Assembly: GCA_000715635.1 (NCBI GenBank)
Contig: KL569175.1
Location: 3,161-9,758 of the forward strand
Length of the DNA: 6,598 bases
Reading direction: 5' to 3'
DNA from: Streptomyces violaceus
GTDB taxonomy: Bacteria > Actinomycetota > Actinomycetes > Streptomycetales > Streptomycetaceae
Positions 1 through 6,598 of this stretch are shown piece after piece. Position numbers and translations under genes: made by a program. Each line of letters starts with the position of its first letter. The stretch's first letter is position 1. Under the pieces are notes generated by a model. That model made no database searches. It had not been told where the DNA came from and saw only the letters and a list, made by a program, of their open reading frames with translations.

Positions 1-73
1 CTTGGCCCAGGCGGTTGACGGCGAGGATGTCGAGGCGGCCGATGCGGATGAAGGCCGAAGAGTCCGCTATGCG
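1..73 (-). pseudogene. Fragment resembling MmyB-type ligand-binding domain of an XRE regulator (runs off left edge)
   Basis: The minus strand encodes a short stretch ending at the window edge that reads RIADSSAFIRIGRLDILAVN followed by RLGQ. The pattern 'aF-R-x-GR-D-iLA-xN-xLG' is typical of the MmyB-like ligand-binding domain found C-terminal to the helix-turn-helix in many Streptomyces XRE-family regulators. Upstream on the same strand (beyond about 73) the resemblance stops and no helix-turn-helix domain is present before the next gene at 400. The copy is therefore either a 5'-truncated relic or sits at a rearrangement or assembly junction. The family call comes from pattern memory over about 24 residues only; the rest of the domain lies outside the window. 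Confidence 0.4.
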
Positions 74-399
74 TTCCGCTGGACCGGTTGCCCGAGTACG
101 CCCGTCTGCTGCTGGATACCCGGGGCCGGGTGCGGGGCACCTGCGCCCACCAGCTCTGAGGACCGGCGCGGGCACTTGGCGGTCCAGCGTGGAACCCGCA
201 GCCCACTCCCTCCATGGCCTTGGTCCGCGGCCGGCAAGAGCTGGTTCTGCCAAGACAGCCTTGGATGGCTCAGTGATGCTGCGCCGGAAGAGGAGAGGGG
301 GTGAGTGATGTGACGCCGCGAAGCAGGTGAGTCGGCATCGAGTCAGCACGCCACCGACCCGGTGCAGGTTCCGTGCTGGCTTCGGCGGCCGACTCCTGT
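74..399. other. Stretch without a convincing gene
   Basis: No reading frame here has a recognisable protein, a good ribosome binding site and a sensible start together. Several frames are open for up to about 100 codons, which is expected by chance at this GC content, and their translations look like low-complexity shadows rich in Arg, Pro, Ala and Gly. The one segment with coding-like third positions is on the plus strand and ends in a TGA at 157-159, preceded by PEYARLLLDTRGRVR; it has an in-frame stop at 49-51 and no start I would trust, so it could be the 3' scrap of another gene. I do not recognise it. The right part of the stretch contains the possible terminator hairpin listed separately. 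Confidence 0.5.
341..381 (-). terminator. Possible hairpin terminator downstream of the dehydrogenase gene
   Basis: About 20 bases past the TGA of the dehydrogenase gene, the sequence AGTCAGCAC (341-349) can pair with GTGCTGGCT (373-381), a 9-bp stem with one G-U wobble. The enclosed loop contains a smaller inverted repeat, CACC (352-355) with GGTG (361-364). There is no T-run after the stem on the minus strand; intrinsic terminators without a U-tract are common in Streptomyces, but such stems also arise by chance in high-GC DNA. The position fits the end of the icmF operon. Confidence 0.3.
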
Positions 400-1260
400 T
401 CAGGCGTCGTAGGTGTGGAAGCCTCGGCCGCTCTTGCGGCCGAGGTGGCCTGCGGCGACCATGCGGCGCAGGAGGGCGGGCGGTGCGTACAGCGGCTCCT
501 TGAACTCCTCGTACATCGACTCGGCCACGGCCTGGGCGGTGTCGAGGCCGATGAGGTCGAGCAGGCGCAACGGCCCCATGGGGTGGGCGCATCCGAGTTC
601 CATGCCCCGGTCGATGTCCTCCGGCTGTGCGGAGCCCGACTCCACCATCCGTACCGCGCTGAGCAGGTAGGGCACGAGGAGAGCGTTGACGACGAAGCCG
701 GAGCGGTCGGGCGCCTGGATGGCCTGTTTGCCCAACTGCTCGGCGACGCCGCGGGTGCGCTGCACGGTGTCCGCGCTGGTGATGAGGGCGGGAATGAGCT
801 CCACCAGCTGCTGGACGGGCACGGGGTTGAAGAAGTGCATGCCGATGACCTGCGCGGGTCGCTCGGTGACGACGGCGAGATCGACGATGGGGATCGAGGA
901 GGTGTTGGTGGCCAGGACCGCCGCAGGGTCTGCGACTGCCTTGTCCAGGGTGCGCAGGACATCCATCTTGATGTCGCGGTTCTCGGCGACCGCCTCGATG
1001 ACGAACTGGCGGTCGGCCAGGTCGCTCAGGTCGTGGGTGAAGGAAAGCCTGGCGAGGGCCTGGTCCCGCTGCTCCTCGCTGAGCTTGCCGCGCCGTACGC
1101 CTTGGTCGAGGGAGGCGGTGAGCCGACGGCGGCCCGTCTCGAGCGCGTCCGGTGCGGTCTCGGCGACACGGACGTCGATACCGCTGCGGGCCGCGACTTC
1201 GGCGATGCCGGAGCCCATGAGGCCGCAACCGACAACGCCGAGGCGGGTAACGGGATCCAT
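400..1260 (-). CDS. hbd: 3-hydroxybutyryl-CoA dehydrogenase (3-hydroxyacyl-CoA dehydrogenase family)
   Basis: This 286-residue cytosolic enzyme should interconvert (S)-3-hydroxybutyryl-CoA and acetoacetyl-CoA with NAD(P)(H). The length fits the short single-function members of the family (about 280-290 residues). The N-terminal Rossmann fold starts at once with GVVGCGLMGSG (residues 8-18, GxGxxG nucleotide loop). Family active-site residues are present: Ser121 in TNTSS, His142 in GMHFFNPVPV, Glu154 in LVELI and Asn192 in GFVVNALLVPYL. The C-terminal helical domain contains HPMGPLRLLDLIGLD (226-240) and ends with GRKSGRGFHTYDA. The ATG at 1260 is chosen because the fold begins seven residues later and AGGA lies six bases upstream (AGGACTTCAAATG); the open frame extends further upstream but is only icmF antisense-frame noise. 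It lies 47 bases after icmF, with no promoter seen between, so co-transcription is likely. Substrate chain length is inferred from family and neighbours. Confidence 0.92.
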   Translation of the reverse strand: MDPVTRLGVVGCGLMGSGIAEVAARSGIDVRVAETAPDALETGRRRLTASLDQGVRRGKLSEEQRDQALARLSFTHDLSDLADRQFVIEAVAENRDIKMDVLRTLDKAVADPAAVLATNTSSIPIVDLAVVTERPAQVIGMHFFNPVPVQQLVELIPALITSADTVQRTRGVAEQLGKQAIQAPDRSGFVVNALLVPYLLSAVRMVESGSAQPEDIDRGMELGCAHPMGPLRLLDLIGLDTAQAVAESMYEEFKEPLYAPPALLRRMVAAGHLGRKSGRGFHTYDA

Positions 1261-1307
1261 TTGAAGTCCTATCTGATGAGTCGCTGCGGGGTGGTTCCGG
1301 GGCTGGG

Positions 1308-4300
1308 TCAGACGTTGCGGCGGTATTGGCCGCCCACCTCGAAGAAGGCCTCGGTGATCTGCTGAAGCGAGCAGACCCGGGTGGCGTCCATGAGGACGGC
1401 GAAGACGTTGCGGCCGCTGGTTGCCGCATCCTTGAGAGCAGCCAGGGCTTCGTGGGCCTCGTCGCGGTGGCCAGTCCGGAAGGTCCGTACGCGTTCCAGC
1501 TGGGACTGTTTCTCTGTCTCGGTGGCTCGGGCGAGTTCCAGCTCCGGGGGCCGGCTGTCGCCGCCGGGGCGGAGGAAGGTGTTGACGCCGATGATGGGCA
1601 GTGTGCCGTCGTGCTTGCGCTGTTCGTACAGCATCGACTCGTCCTGGATCCGGCCCCGCTGGTAGCCGGTCTCCATCGCGCCCAGTACACCACCGCGCTC
1701 GCTGATGCGCTCGAACTCCTGGAGTACGGCCTCCTCCACCAGGTCGGTGAGTTCGTCGATGATGAACGATCCCTGGAGGGGGTTCTCGTTCATCGCCAGG
1801 CCCCACTCGCGGTTGATGACGAGCTGGATCGCCAGCGCCCGCCGTACCGACTCCTCGGACGGGGTGGTGACGGCCTCGTCGTAGGCGTTGGTGTGCAGAG
1901 AGTTGGCGTTGTCGTAGATGGCCGTGAGGGCCTGCAGGGTGGTGCGGATGTCGTTGAAGTCCATCTCCTGGGCGTGCAGGGAGCGTCCGGAGGTCTGGAC
2001 GTGGTACTTCAGCTTCTGGCTGCGGTCGTTGGCCCCGTACTTCTCCTTCATCGCGACGGCCCAGATGCGGCGGGCGACCCGGCCGAGGACGGAGTACTCG
2101 GGGTCCATGCCGTTGGAGAAGAAGAACGACAGGTTAGGGGCGAAGTCGTCGATGCGCATGCCCCGGGCGAGGTAGGCCTCGACGTAGGTGAAGCCGTTGG
2201 CGAGGGTGAAGGCGAGCTGGCTGATGGGGTTCGCCCCGGCTTCGGCGATGTGGTAGCCGGAGATGGACACGGAGTAGAAGTTGCGGACCTTGTGGGCGAT
2301 GAACCACTCCTGGATGTCGGCCATCATCCGCAGGGAGAACTCGGTGGAGAACAGGCAGGTGTTCTGGCCCTGGTCCTCCTTGAGGATGTCGGCCTGCACG
2401 GTGCCGCGCACGCTCGCGAGCGCACGGGTGCGCAGCTCGGCGGCCTCTTCGGGCGACGGCTCACGGCCCTCGGCGGCTCGGAACCCTTCCATCTGCTGGT
2501 CGATGGCGGTGTTGAGGAAGAACGCCAGGATGGTCGGGGCGGGTCCGTTGATGGTCATGGAGACCGAGGTCGTGGGCGCGATCAGGTCGAAGCCGTCGTA
2601 GAGGGCCTTCATGTCCGCCAGCGTGGCCACCGACACTCCGGACGTGCCGACCTTGCCGTAGACGTCGGGGCGTTCGTCCGGGTCCCGGCCGTAGAGCGTG
2701 ACCGAGTCGAAGGCGGTGGACAGGCGGGTGGCCGGCTGGCCCTCGGAGAGCAGCTTGAAGCGCCGGTTCGTACGGAACGGATCGCCCTCACCGGCGAACA
2801 TCCGCGCCGGGTCCTCACTGTCGCGCTTGAAGGGGAACACCCCGGCCGTGAAGGGGAAGCAGCCGGGCAGGTTCTCCCCGCGCCAGAACCGCACCAGCTC
2901 CCCGTGGTCGGTGAAGCGGGGCAGGGCGACGCGCGGGACCTTGTTGCCCGACAGGGACTCGCGGGTCAGCCTGGTGTGGATCTCCTTGTCCCGGACCTTC
3001 ACCACCTGCTCGTCTCCGGAGTAGGAGGCGATGACGGCGGGCCAGTTCCCGATCTGCTCCGTGATCTGATGCGGGAGCTGCTTGCGGGCGTCGTCGAGCA
3101 GTGAGTCCACGTTCGCGGCGCCGGAGCCGGCCTCGACGAGCTCGTCCCTGACCGCCTCCAGACGCTGCAGCCGCCTGGCCGCCTCGGCCAGGCGCTCCGT
3201 CTCGGTGTGGTAAGCGCGGACCGTCTCGGTGATCTCGGCGAGGTAGCGCACCCGGCCTGCGGGGACCACCTGCCGGATGCCGGAGGAGTGACGTACCGCG
3301 ACCGGTGCCAGCGCGCCCTCGGACAGCGGCAGGCCCTTCTCGGCCAGGCCCGTCTTCAGGTGCTGGTAGAGCGCGGTGACACCGTCGTCGTTGAACGTCG
3401 CCGCCGATGTGCCGTACACCGGCATGTCCTCGGGCCGCTTGCCGAACGCCTCACGGTTGCGGACCAGTTGGCGGCCCACGTCACGCAGCGCGTCCTGCGC
3501 GCCGCGCCGCTCGAACTTGTTGATCGCCACGACGTCGGCGAAGTCGAGCATGTCGATCTTCTCCAGCTGCGAGGCGGCACCGAACTCCGGTGTCATCACG
3601 TACAGCGAGGTGTCGACGAACGGCACGATCGCCGCGTCGCCCTGGCCGATGCCCGGCGTCTCCACGATCACCAGGTCGAACCCGGCGGCCTTGGCCACGT
3701 CGATGACGTCGGTCAGGTGCTCGGGCAGCTCGCGACTGCCACGGGTGGCCAGGCTGCGGAAGAAGACCCGGTTCCCGTCCAGGGAGTTCATGCGGATCCG
3801 GTCGCCGAGCAGTGCCCCGCCGCCGCGGCGGCGGGTCGGGTCGACCGCGATCACGGCGACGCGCAGCTTGTCCTGCTGGTCGAGACGGAAGCGGCGCACC
3901 AGCTCGTCCGTCAGTGACGACTTGCCCGAGCCGCCCGTGCCGGTGATGCCGAGCACGGGCGTGACCCGTGCCGCGGCGGCGGCCCGCAGCCGCTCCAGGA
4001 GATCCGGGGACAGCTTGCCCAGTTCCGCGCCGGTGATGGCGCGGGCGATCGCGAACCGGTCACCGGCCAGCACGGCGGACGCGTCGGTCGGCTTGCCGTC
4101 CCAGAGGTCGAAGTCGCAGTCCTTCACGACCGAGTTGACCATCCCGGCCAGGCCCATCCGCTGCCCGTCCTCGGGGGAGAAGATGGTCACCCCGCTGTCG
4201 CGCAGCCGGGCGATCTCCTCGGGCACGATGACGCCGCCTCCGCCGCCCACCACACGGATGTGGTCGGCTCCCCGCGCGCGCAGCGACTCGACCAGGTACT

Positions 4301-4535
4301 CGAAGTACTCCACGTGCCCGCCCTGGTACGACGAGACGGCGACACCGTGGGCGTCCTCCTCCAGAGCGGCGTCCACGACCTCCCGCACCGACCGGTTGTG
4401 TCCGAGGTGGATCACCTCGGCGCCCTGGGACTGGAAGATGCGCCGCATGATGTTGATCGACGCGTCATGCCCGTCGAACAGAGCCGAAGCCGTGACCAGA
4501 CGGACAGGGTGCACGGGTCGGTGCAGATCGCTCAT
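1308..4535 (-). CDS. icmF: Fused isobutyryl-CoA mutase IcmF (B12 domain, G-protein chaperone, mutase domain)
   Basis: This 1075-residue protein should interconvert isobutyryl-CoA and n-butyryl-CoA by an adenosylcobalamin radical rearrangement, with a built-in MeaB-like GTPase for cofactor loading. The B12 domain (about 10-140) has DGHDASIN at 21-28, with His23 as expected lower cobalt ligand, then HLGHNRSV and a glycine-rich VVGGGGG. The G domain (about 190-400) has P-loop GTGGSGKS at 199-206, ETPG at 292-295 and NKFE at 339-342. A linker (about 410-540) leads to the mutase barrel, with FPFTAGVFPFKR, RMFAGEGDPFRTNRRF and GYHIAEAGANP (760-770). Phe567 in GVF and Gln724 in DQGQN sit where methylmalonyl-CoA mutase has Tyr and Arg, the isobutyryl-type signature. 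The start is the ATG at 4535: GGGAAGG lies five bases upstream and the B12 domain follows directly. The frame stays open for 288 more codons, but that part overlaps the reductase gene in another frame and is not coding. A palindromic operator lies just upstream. Confidence 0.96.
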   Translation of the reverse strand: MSDLHRPVHPVRLVTASALFDGHDASINIMRRIFQSQGAEVIHLGHNRSVREVVDAALEEDAHGVAVSSYQGGHVEYFEYLVESLRARGADHIRVVGGGGGVIVPEEIARLRDSGVTIFSPEDGQRMGLAGMVNSVVKDCDFDLWDGKPTDASAVLAGDRFAIARAITGAELGKLSPDLLERLRAAAAARVTPVLGITGTGGSGKSSLTDELVRRFRLDQQDKLRVAVIAVDPTRRRGGGALLGDRIRMNSLDGNRVFFRSLATRGSRELPEHLTDVIDVAKAAGFDLVIVETPGIGQGDAAIVPFVDTSLYVMTPEFGAASQLEKIDMLDFADVVAINKFERRGAQDALRDVGRQLVRNREAFGKRPEDMPVYGTSAATFNDDGVTALYQHLKTGLAEKGLPLSEGALAPVAVRHSSGIRQVVPAGRVRYLAEITETVRAYHTETERLAEAARRLQRLEAVRDELVEAGSGAANVDSLLDDARKQLPHQITEQIGNWPAVIASYSGDEQVVKVRDKEIHTRLTRESLSGNKVPRVALPRFTDHGELVRFWRGENLPGCFPFTAGVFPFKRDSEDPARMFAGEGDPFRTNRRFKLLSEGQPATRLSTAFDSVTLYGRDPDERPDVYGKVGTSGVSVATLADMKALYDGFDLIAPTTSVSMTINGPAPTILAFFLNTAIDQQMEGFRAAEGREPSPEEAAELRTRALASVRGTVQADILKEDQGQNTCLFSTEFSLRMMADIQEWFIAHKVRNFYSVSISGYHIAEAGANPISQLAFTLANGFTYVEAYLARGMRIDDFAPNLSFFFSNGMDPEYSVLGRVARRIWAVAMKEKYGANDRSQKLKYHVQTSGRSLHAQEMDFNDIRTTLQALTAIYDNANSLHTNAYDEAVTTPSEESVRRALAIQLVINREWGLAMNENPLQGSFIIDELTDLVEEAVLQEFERISERGGVLGAMETGYQRGRIQDESMLYEQRKHDGTLPIIGVNTFLRPGGDSRPPELELARATETEKQSQLERVRTFRTGHRDEAHEALAALKDAATSGRNVFAVLMDATRVCSLQQITEAFFEVGGQYRRNV

Positions 4536-4541
4536 GGGGGC
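4536..4541 (-). promoter_or_regulatory. Start context and leader end of icmF
   Basis: On the minus strand GGGAAGG is followed by CCCCC and then ATG. This is a reasonable Shine-Dalgarno match at five-base spacing, and it decides the icmF start against the much longer in-frame open stretch upstream. The Shine-Dalgarno bases themselves lie at about 4541-4547. Confidence 0.55.
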
Positions 4542-4579
4542 CTTCCCGGACGGGGCGGGGGTACTGCCGACAGAAGAGA

Positions 4580-4597
4580 TACTAGGACGTCCTAGTA
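4580..4597. promoter_or_regulatory. Perfect 18-bp palindromic operator candidate upstream of icmF
   Basis: TACTAGGACGTCCTAGTA is a perfect inverted repeat with no central spacer, set in a short AT-richer island (about 4571-4602) inside otherwise very GC-rich DNA. It lies 45 bases before the icmF ATG and just past the reductase stop. Its minus-strand right end forms TAGTAT (4584-4579), which fits a TAnnnT -10 hexamer; no clear -35 box is seen at 17-18 bases. A dimeric repressor bound here would cover the -10 region and block icmF transcription. Size and symmetry fit TetR-family operators, but the regulator is not encoded in the window, so its identity is inference. Confidence 0.65.
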
Positions 4598-4618
4598 AAT
4601 TGCAGAGAGTGATCGCCG

Positions 4619-5587
4619 TCACAGATCCAGGACGAGGCGAGTCCCGCACGAGCGGGAGACGCAGATGAGCATGGTGTCGCCGGCGGCCCGCTCGTCCTCG
4701 GTCAGCAGCGAGTCGCGGTGGTCGGGCTTGCCGTCGAGTACGTCGGTCTCGCAGGTGCCGCACGTGCCTTCCCGGCAGGAGAAGTCCACCGCGACACCGG
4801 CCTGCTCCACGGTTTCGAGCACCGAGCGGTCCGCCGGCACGGTGAGGGTGAGCCCGGATCGTGCGAGCTCCACCTCGAAGGCCTCGGCCTGGCCGGTCGC
4901 GTCCGTGCGTACCGGAGCGAACCGCTCGACGCCCAGCGTGCCGGGAGGCCAGTGCCCGCAGTGTTCCTGCACCGCCTGCAACAGCGGCTCGGGACCGCAG
5001 GCGTGCACCAGCGTGCCCTCCTCGGGGACGCCGAGGTGGGCCGCGAGGTCCAGCAGGCCGTACTCGTCCTGAGGACGGACGAGGACCCGGTCCCCGTGCG
5101 GGGCGAGGCGGTCCAGGAACGCCATGGAGGTCCGGGTGCGCCCGCCGTACAGCAGACGCCAGTCGGCCCCCGCGGCCTCGGCGGCCTCCACCATCGGAAG
5201 GATGGGCGTGATACCGACGCCACCGGCGATGAACAGGTGGCGTGCGGCGGGCCGCAGCGGGAAGTTGTTTCGCGGTCCGCGGACCCGCACGGCGGCGCCT
5301 TCGCGCACGTGGTCGTGGACGTACGCGGAGCCTCCGCGCCCCTGCGGCTCGCGCAGCACGGCGATCTGCCAGGAGTCGCGCGCGGCCGGATCTCCGCACA
5401 GGGAGTACTGACGGAGCAGACCCCCGTCGTCACCGTTCAGGAGTACGTCGATGTGGGCGCCCGGTGTCCAGGCGGGGAGCATCCCGCCGTCGGGGCGGCG
5501 CAGGGTGAGGGAGACGACGCCGTCGGCGGCGAGGGTACGGGCCGCCACGACAAGGGTCGTGTCGACCGAGGTCAGCTGGACGTTCAT
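4619..5587 (-). CDS. PDR/VanB-type oxidoreductase (flavin, NAD(P)H and [2Fe-2S] domains)
   Basis: This 322-residue protein belongs to the phthalate dioxygenase reductase class: it takes a hydride from NAD(P)H, splits it at a flavin, and passes single electrons through a C-terminal plant-type ferredoxin domain, usually to a Rieske-type oxygenase. The flavin domain (about 10-110) has RQYSL at 59-63, the usual flavin-phosphate motif (FMN in PDR itself), and PGAHIDV at 42-48. The nucleotide domain (about 115-220) has [10 protein letters not shown] at 121-130, YGGR at 147-150 and ACGPEPLL at 196-203. The ferredoxin domain (about 236-322) has cluster ligands Cys271, Cys276, Cys279 and Cys309 in CREGTCGTC and LICVS. 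All domains are complete. The ATG at 5587 has GGAG ten bases upstream and follows the thiolase stop by 18 bases, so the two are probably co-transcribed. No oxygenase partner is in the window, so the physiological acceptor is unknown. Confidence 0.93.
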   Translation of the reverse strand: MNVQLTSVDTTLVVAARTLAADGVVSLTLRRPDGGMLPAWTPGAHIDVLLNGDDGGLLRQYSLCGDPAARDSWQIAVLREPQGRGGSAYVHDHVREGAAVRVRGPRNNFPLRPAARHLFIAGGVGITPILPMVEAAEAAGADWRLLYGGRTRTSMAFLDRLAPHGDRVLVRPQDEYGLLDLAAHLGVPEEGTLVHACGPEPLLQAVQEHCGHWPPGTLGVERFAPVRTDATGQAEAFEVELARSGLTLTVPADRSVLETVEQAGVAVDFSCREGTCGTCETDVLDGKPDHRDSLLTEDERAAGDTMLICVSRSCGTRLVLDL

Positions 5588-5605
5588 GATGATTCGGCTC
5601 CGGGT

Positions 5606-6574
5606 TCAGTCCTGGGTCGGGACATGCAGCAACAGCGCGTCGCCCTGGCCGCCGCCCCCGCACAGGGCCGCCGCTCCGCTGCCGCCTCCGCGCCGCCGCA
5701 GTTCCGCCGCGAGAGTCAGCACCAGCCGGGCTCCGGTCATGCCGACCGGGTGCCCGAGCGCGATCGCTCCGCCGTTGACGTTCACCTTGTCGAGAGGGAG
5801 GTCCAGCTCCCGTACGGAAGCCAGGGCCACTCCGGCGAACGCCTCGTTGATCTCGAACAGGTCCAGGTCGGCGGTCTTCAGGCGGCCGTCCCGGGACAGG
5901 GCGTCGCGGACCGCGCCGGCCGGCTGGACGAGGAGCGAGGGGTCCGGTCCGGCGACCGTTCCGTAGGCGCCGATCTCGGCGAGCGGGGTCAGGCCCTCGA
6001 ACCCGGCGCGCTCCGCGCTCATCACGACGACGGCCGCGGCGCCGTCGGAGAGCTGTGAGGAGTTGCCCGCGGTGATGGTGCCCTCGCCGGAGAAGGCCGG
6101 CCTCAGACGCCCCAGGCTCTCGGCGGTGCTTCCCGGCCGTACGCCCTCGTCGGTGTCCACCACGGTCTCGCCCCGGCGTCCCGCCACGGTGACGGGGGTG
6201 ATCTCGTCGGACAACGCCCCCGACTCCTGGGCGCGGGCGGCCCGTTGATGGGACAGCGCGCTGTACTCGTCCTGCTCCTCGCGGGTCAGGGCGTACGGCC
6301 GCTGGTAGCGCTCGGTGGCCGCGCCCATGGAGACGCCGTCGAAGGCGCAGACCAGGGCGTCACGGTCGAGGGCGTCCTCCGCCGCGGCCGAGCCGTACTT
6401 CCAGCCGGTGCGAGCGCCGCGCAGCAGGTGCGGGGCGTCCGACATGGACTCCATGCCACCGGCGACGACCACCTCGTGGCGGCCGGAGGTGATCATGAGG
6501 TCGGCCAAGGCGATGGCGTGCAGACCGGACAGGCAGAGCTTGTTGACGGTGCTCGCGGGGACGGAGAACGGAAT
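5606..6574 (-). CDS. Thiolase (acetyl-CoA C-acetyltransferase type), 5'-truncated by the contig end
   Basis: The visible 322 residues are the central and C-terminal parts of a thiolase that condenses two acetyl-CoA to acetoacetyl-CoA or runs the reverse cleavage. The nucleophilic Cys is in [11 protein letters not shown] (residue 14 of the fragment). Also present are AGGMESMS (38-45), NEAFA (243-247), [10 protein letters not shown] with catalytic His275, and CGGGGQGD with Cys305. Spacing between the two active cysteines (291) is close to that of biosynthetic thiolases (289 in Zoogloea), so about 75 N-terminal residues are missing. The gene has no true start here: genomic sequence ends at 6574 and adapter follows, so a GTG start giving MYKRQ is an artefact. 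It ends in TGA at 5606, 18 bases before the reductase. Short-chain specificity (acetoacetyl-CoA) is inferred from the icmF and dehydrogenase neighbours; a longer-chain 3-ketoacyl-CoA thiolase cannot be excluded. Confidence 0.92.
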   Translation of the reverse strand: MPFSVPASTVNKLCLSGLHAIALADLMITSGRHEVVVAGGMESMSDAPHLLRGARTGWKYGSAAAEDALDRDALVCAFDGVSMGAATERYQRPYALTREEQDEYSALSHQRAARAQESGALSDEITPVTVAGRRGETVVDTDEGVRPGSTAESLGRLRPAFSGEGTITAGNSSQLSDGAAAVVVMSAERAGFEGLTPLAEIGAYGTVAGPDPSLLVQPAGAVRDALSRDGRLKTADLDLFEINEAFAGVALASVRELDLPLDKVNVNGGAIALGHPVGMTGARLVLTLAAELRRRGGGSGAAALCGGGGQGDALLLHVPTQD

Positions 6575-6598
6575 CTGTCTCTTATACACATCTCTGAT
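6575..6598. other. Nextera transposon adapter remnant (non-genomic)
   Basis: Bases 6575-6593 are CTGTCTCTTATACACATCT, the reverse complement of the 19-bp Tn5 mosaic end used in tagmentation libraries. The next five bases, CTGAT, match the reverse complement of the end of the early Epicentre/454-style adapter (…ATCAG), not the later Illumina Nextera tails. The AT-rich, out-of-character sequence sits exactly at the contig end. This is an untrimmed sequencing adapter carried into the assembly, not part of the organism. Confidence 0.97.

Noticed and set aside
2..308. Two overlapping plus-strand open frames of about 100 codons
   Set aside because: Neither shows a known motif; multiple frames are open at once, as expected for high-GC noncoding DNA or an antisense shadow.
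1261..1806. N-terminal extension of the 3-hydroxybutyryl-CoA dehydrogenase frame
   Set aside because: It lies inside the icmF 3' end in another frame, and the Rossmann fold begins only after the ATG at 1260.
1326..3104. Long plus-strand open frame (592 codons) opposite icmF
   Set aside because: It is antisense to the strongly conserved mutase domain; its Gly/Val/Glu-rich translation has no recognisable fold. Such shadows are routine at this GC content.
4536..4618. Cobalamin riboswitch upstream of the B12-dependent mutase gene
   Set aside because: The gap is only 83 bases, shorter than the roughly 200-base riboswitch, and I see no B12-box-like sequence. Palindrome-based repression explains the region better.
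4536..5399. A 288-residue N-terminal extension of the IcmF frame
   Set aside because: It is Arg/Pro/Ala-rich, runs through the operator and overlaps the reductase in another frame. The ATG at 4535 has a good ribosome binding site and the known IcmF N-terminus follows it.
4718..6058. Long plus-strand open frame (446 codons) opposite the reductase and thiolase
   Set aside because: It crosses the boundary of two well-supported minus-strand genes and has a low-complexity composition, so it is a shadow.
6575..6598. Transposon end or insertion sequence terminus
   Set aside because: The match is to the engineered 19-bp mosaic end plus a library adapter tail at the very end of the contig, with no transposase gene or target duplication.

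Overview
The window is high-GC DNA with strongly G/C-biased third codon positions and Shine-Dalgarno-type starts, as expected for an actinomycete, most likely Streptomyces or a close relative (inferred from composition and protein style, not from a marker gene). All four convincing genes lie on the minus strand, so they read from right to left.

In transcription order: a 5'-truncated thiolase (6574 to 5606); 18 bases later, a phthalate-dioxygenase-reductase-type flavin/[2Fe-2S] oxidoreductase (5587 to 4619); an 83-base gap holding a perfect 18-bp palindrome and a promoter-like hexamer; the fused coenzyme-B12-dependent isobutyryl-CoA mutase icmF (4535 to 1308); and, 47 bases later, a 3-hydroxybutyryl-CoA dehydrogenase (1260 to 400). 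A possible hairpin follows the last gene. The leftmost ~400 bases hold no intact gene, only a fragment resembling the ligand-binding domain of MmyB/XRE-type regulators running off the left edge.

Three of the four proteins form a coherent short-chain acyl-CoA route. IcmF interconverts isobutyryl-CoA and n-butyryl-CoA. After dehydrogenation and hydration by enzymes not encoded here, the dehydrogenase would oxidise 3-hydroxybutyryl-CoA to acetoacetyl-CoA, and the thiolase would cleave that to acetyl-CoA. The same enzymes in reverse could supply butyryl/isobutyryl-CoA as fatty-acid or polyketide starters. The oxidoreductase is the odd member: it normally feeds electrons to a Rieske-type oxygenase, and none is visible here.

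The last 24 bases (6575 to 6598) are not genomic. They match the Nextera transposon mosaic end plus the first bases of the early Epicentre adapter tail, so the window ends at an untrimmed library adapter and the thiolase start predicted from it is an artefact. I see no RNA gene, CRISPR array or mobile element, and nothing that clearly amounts to a new system. The most useful leads are the palindromic operator, the reductase without an oxygenase, and the adapter artefact.
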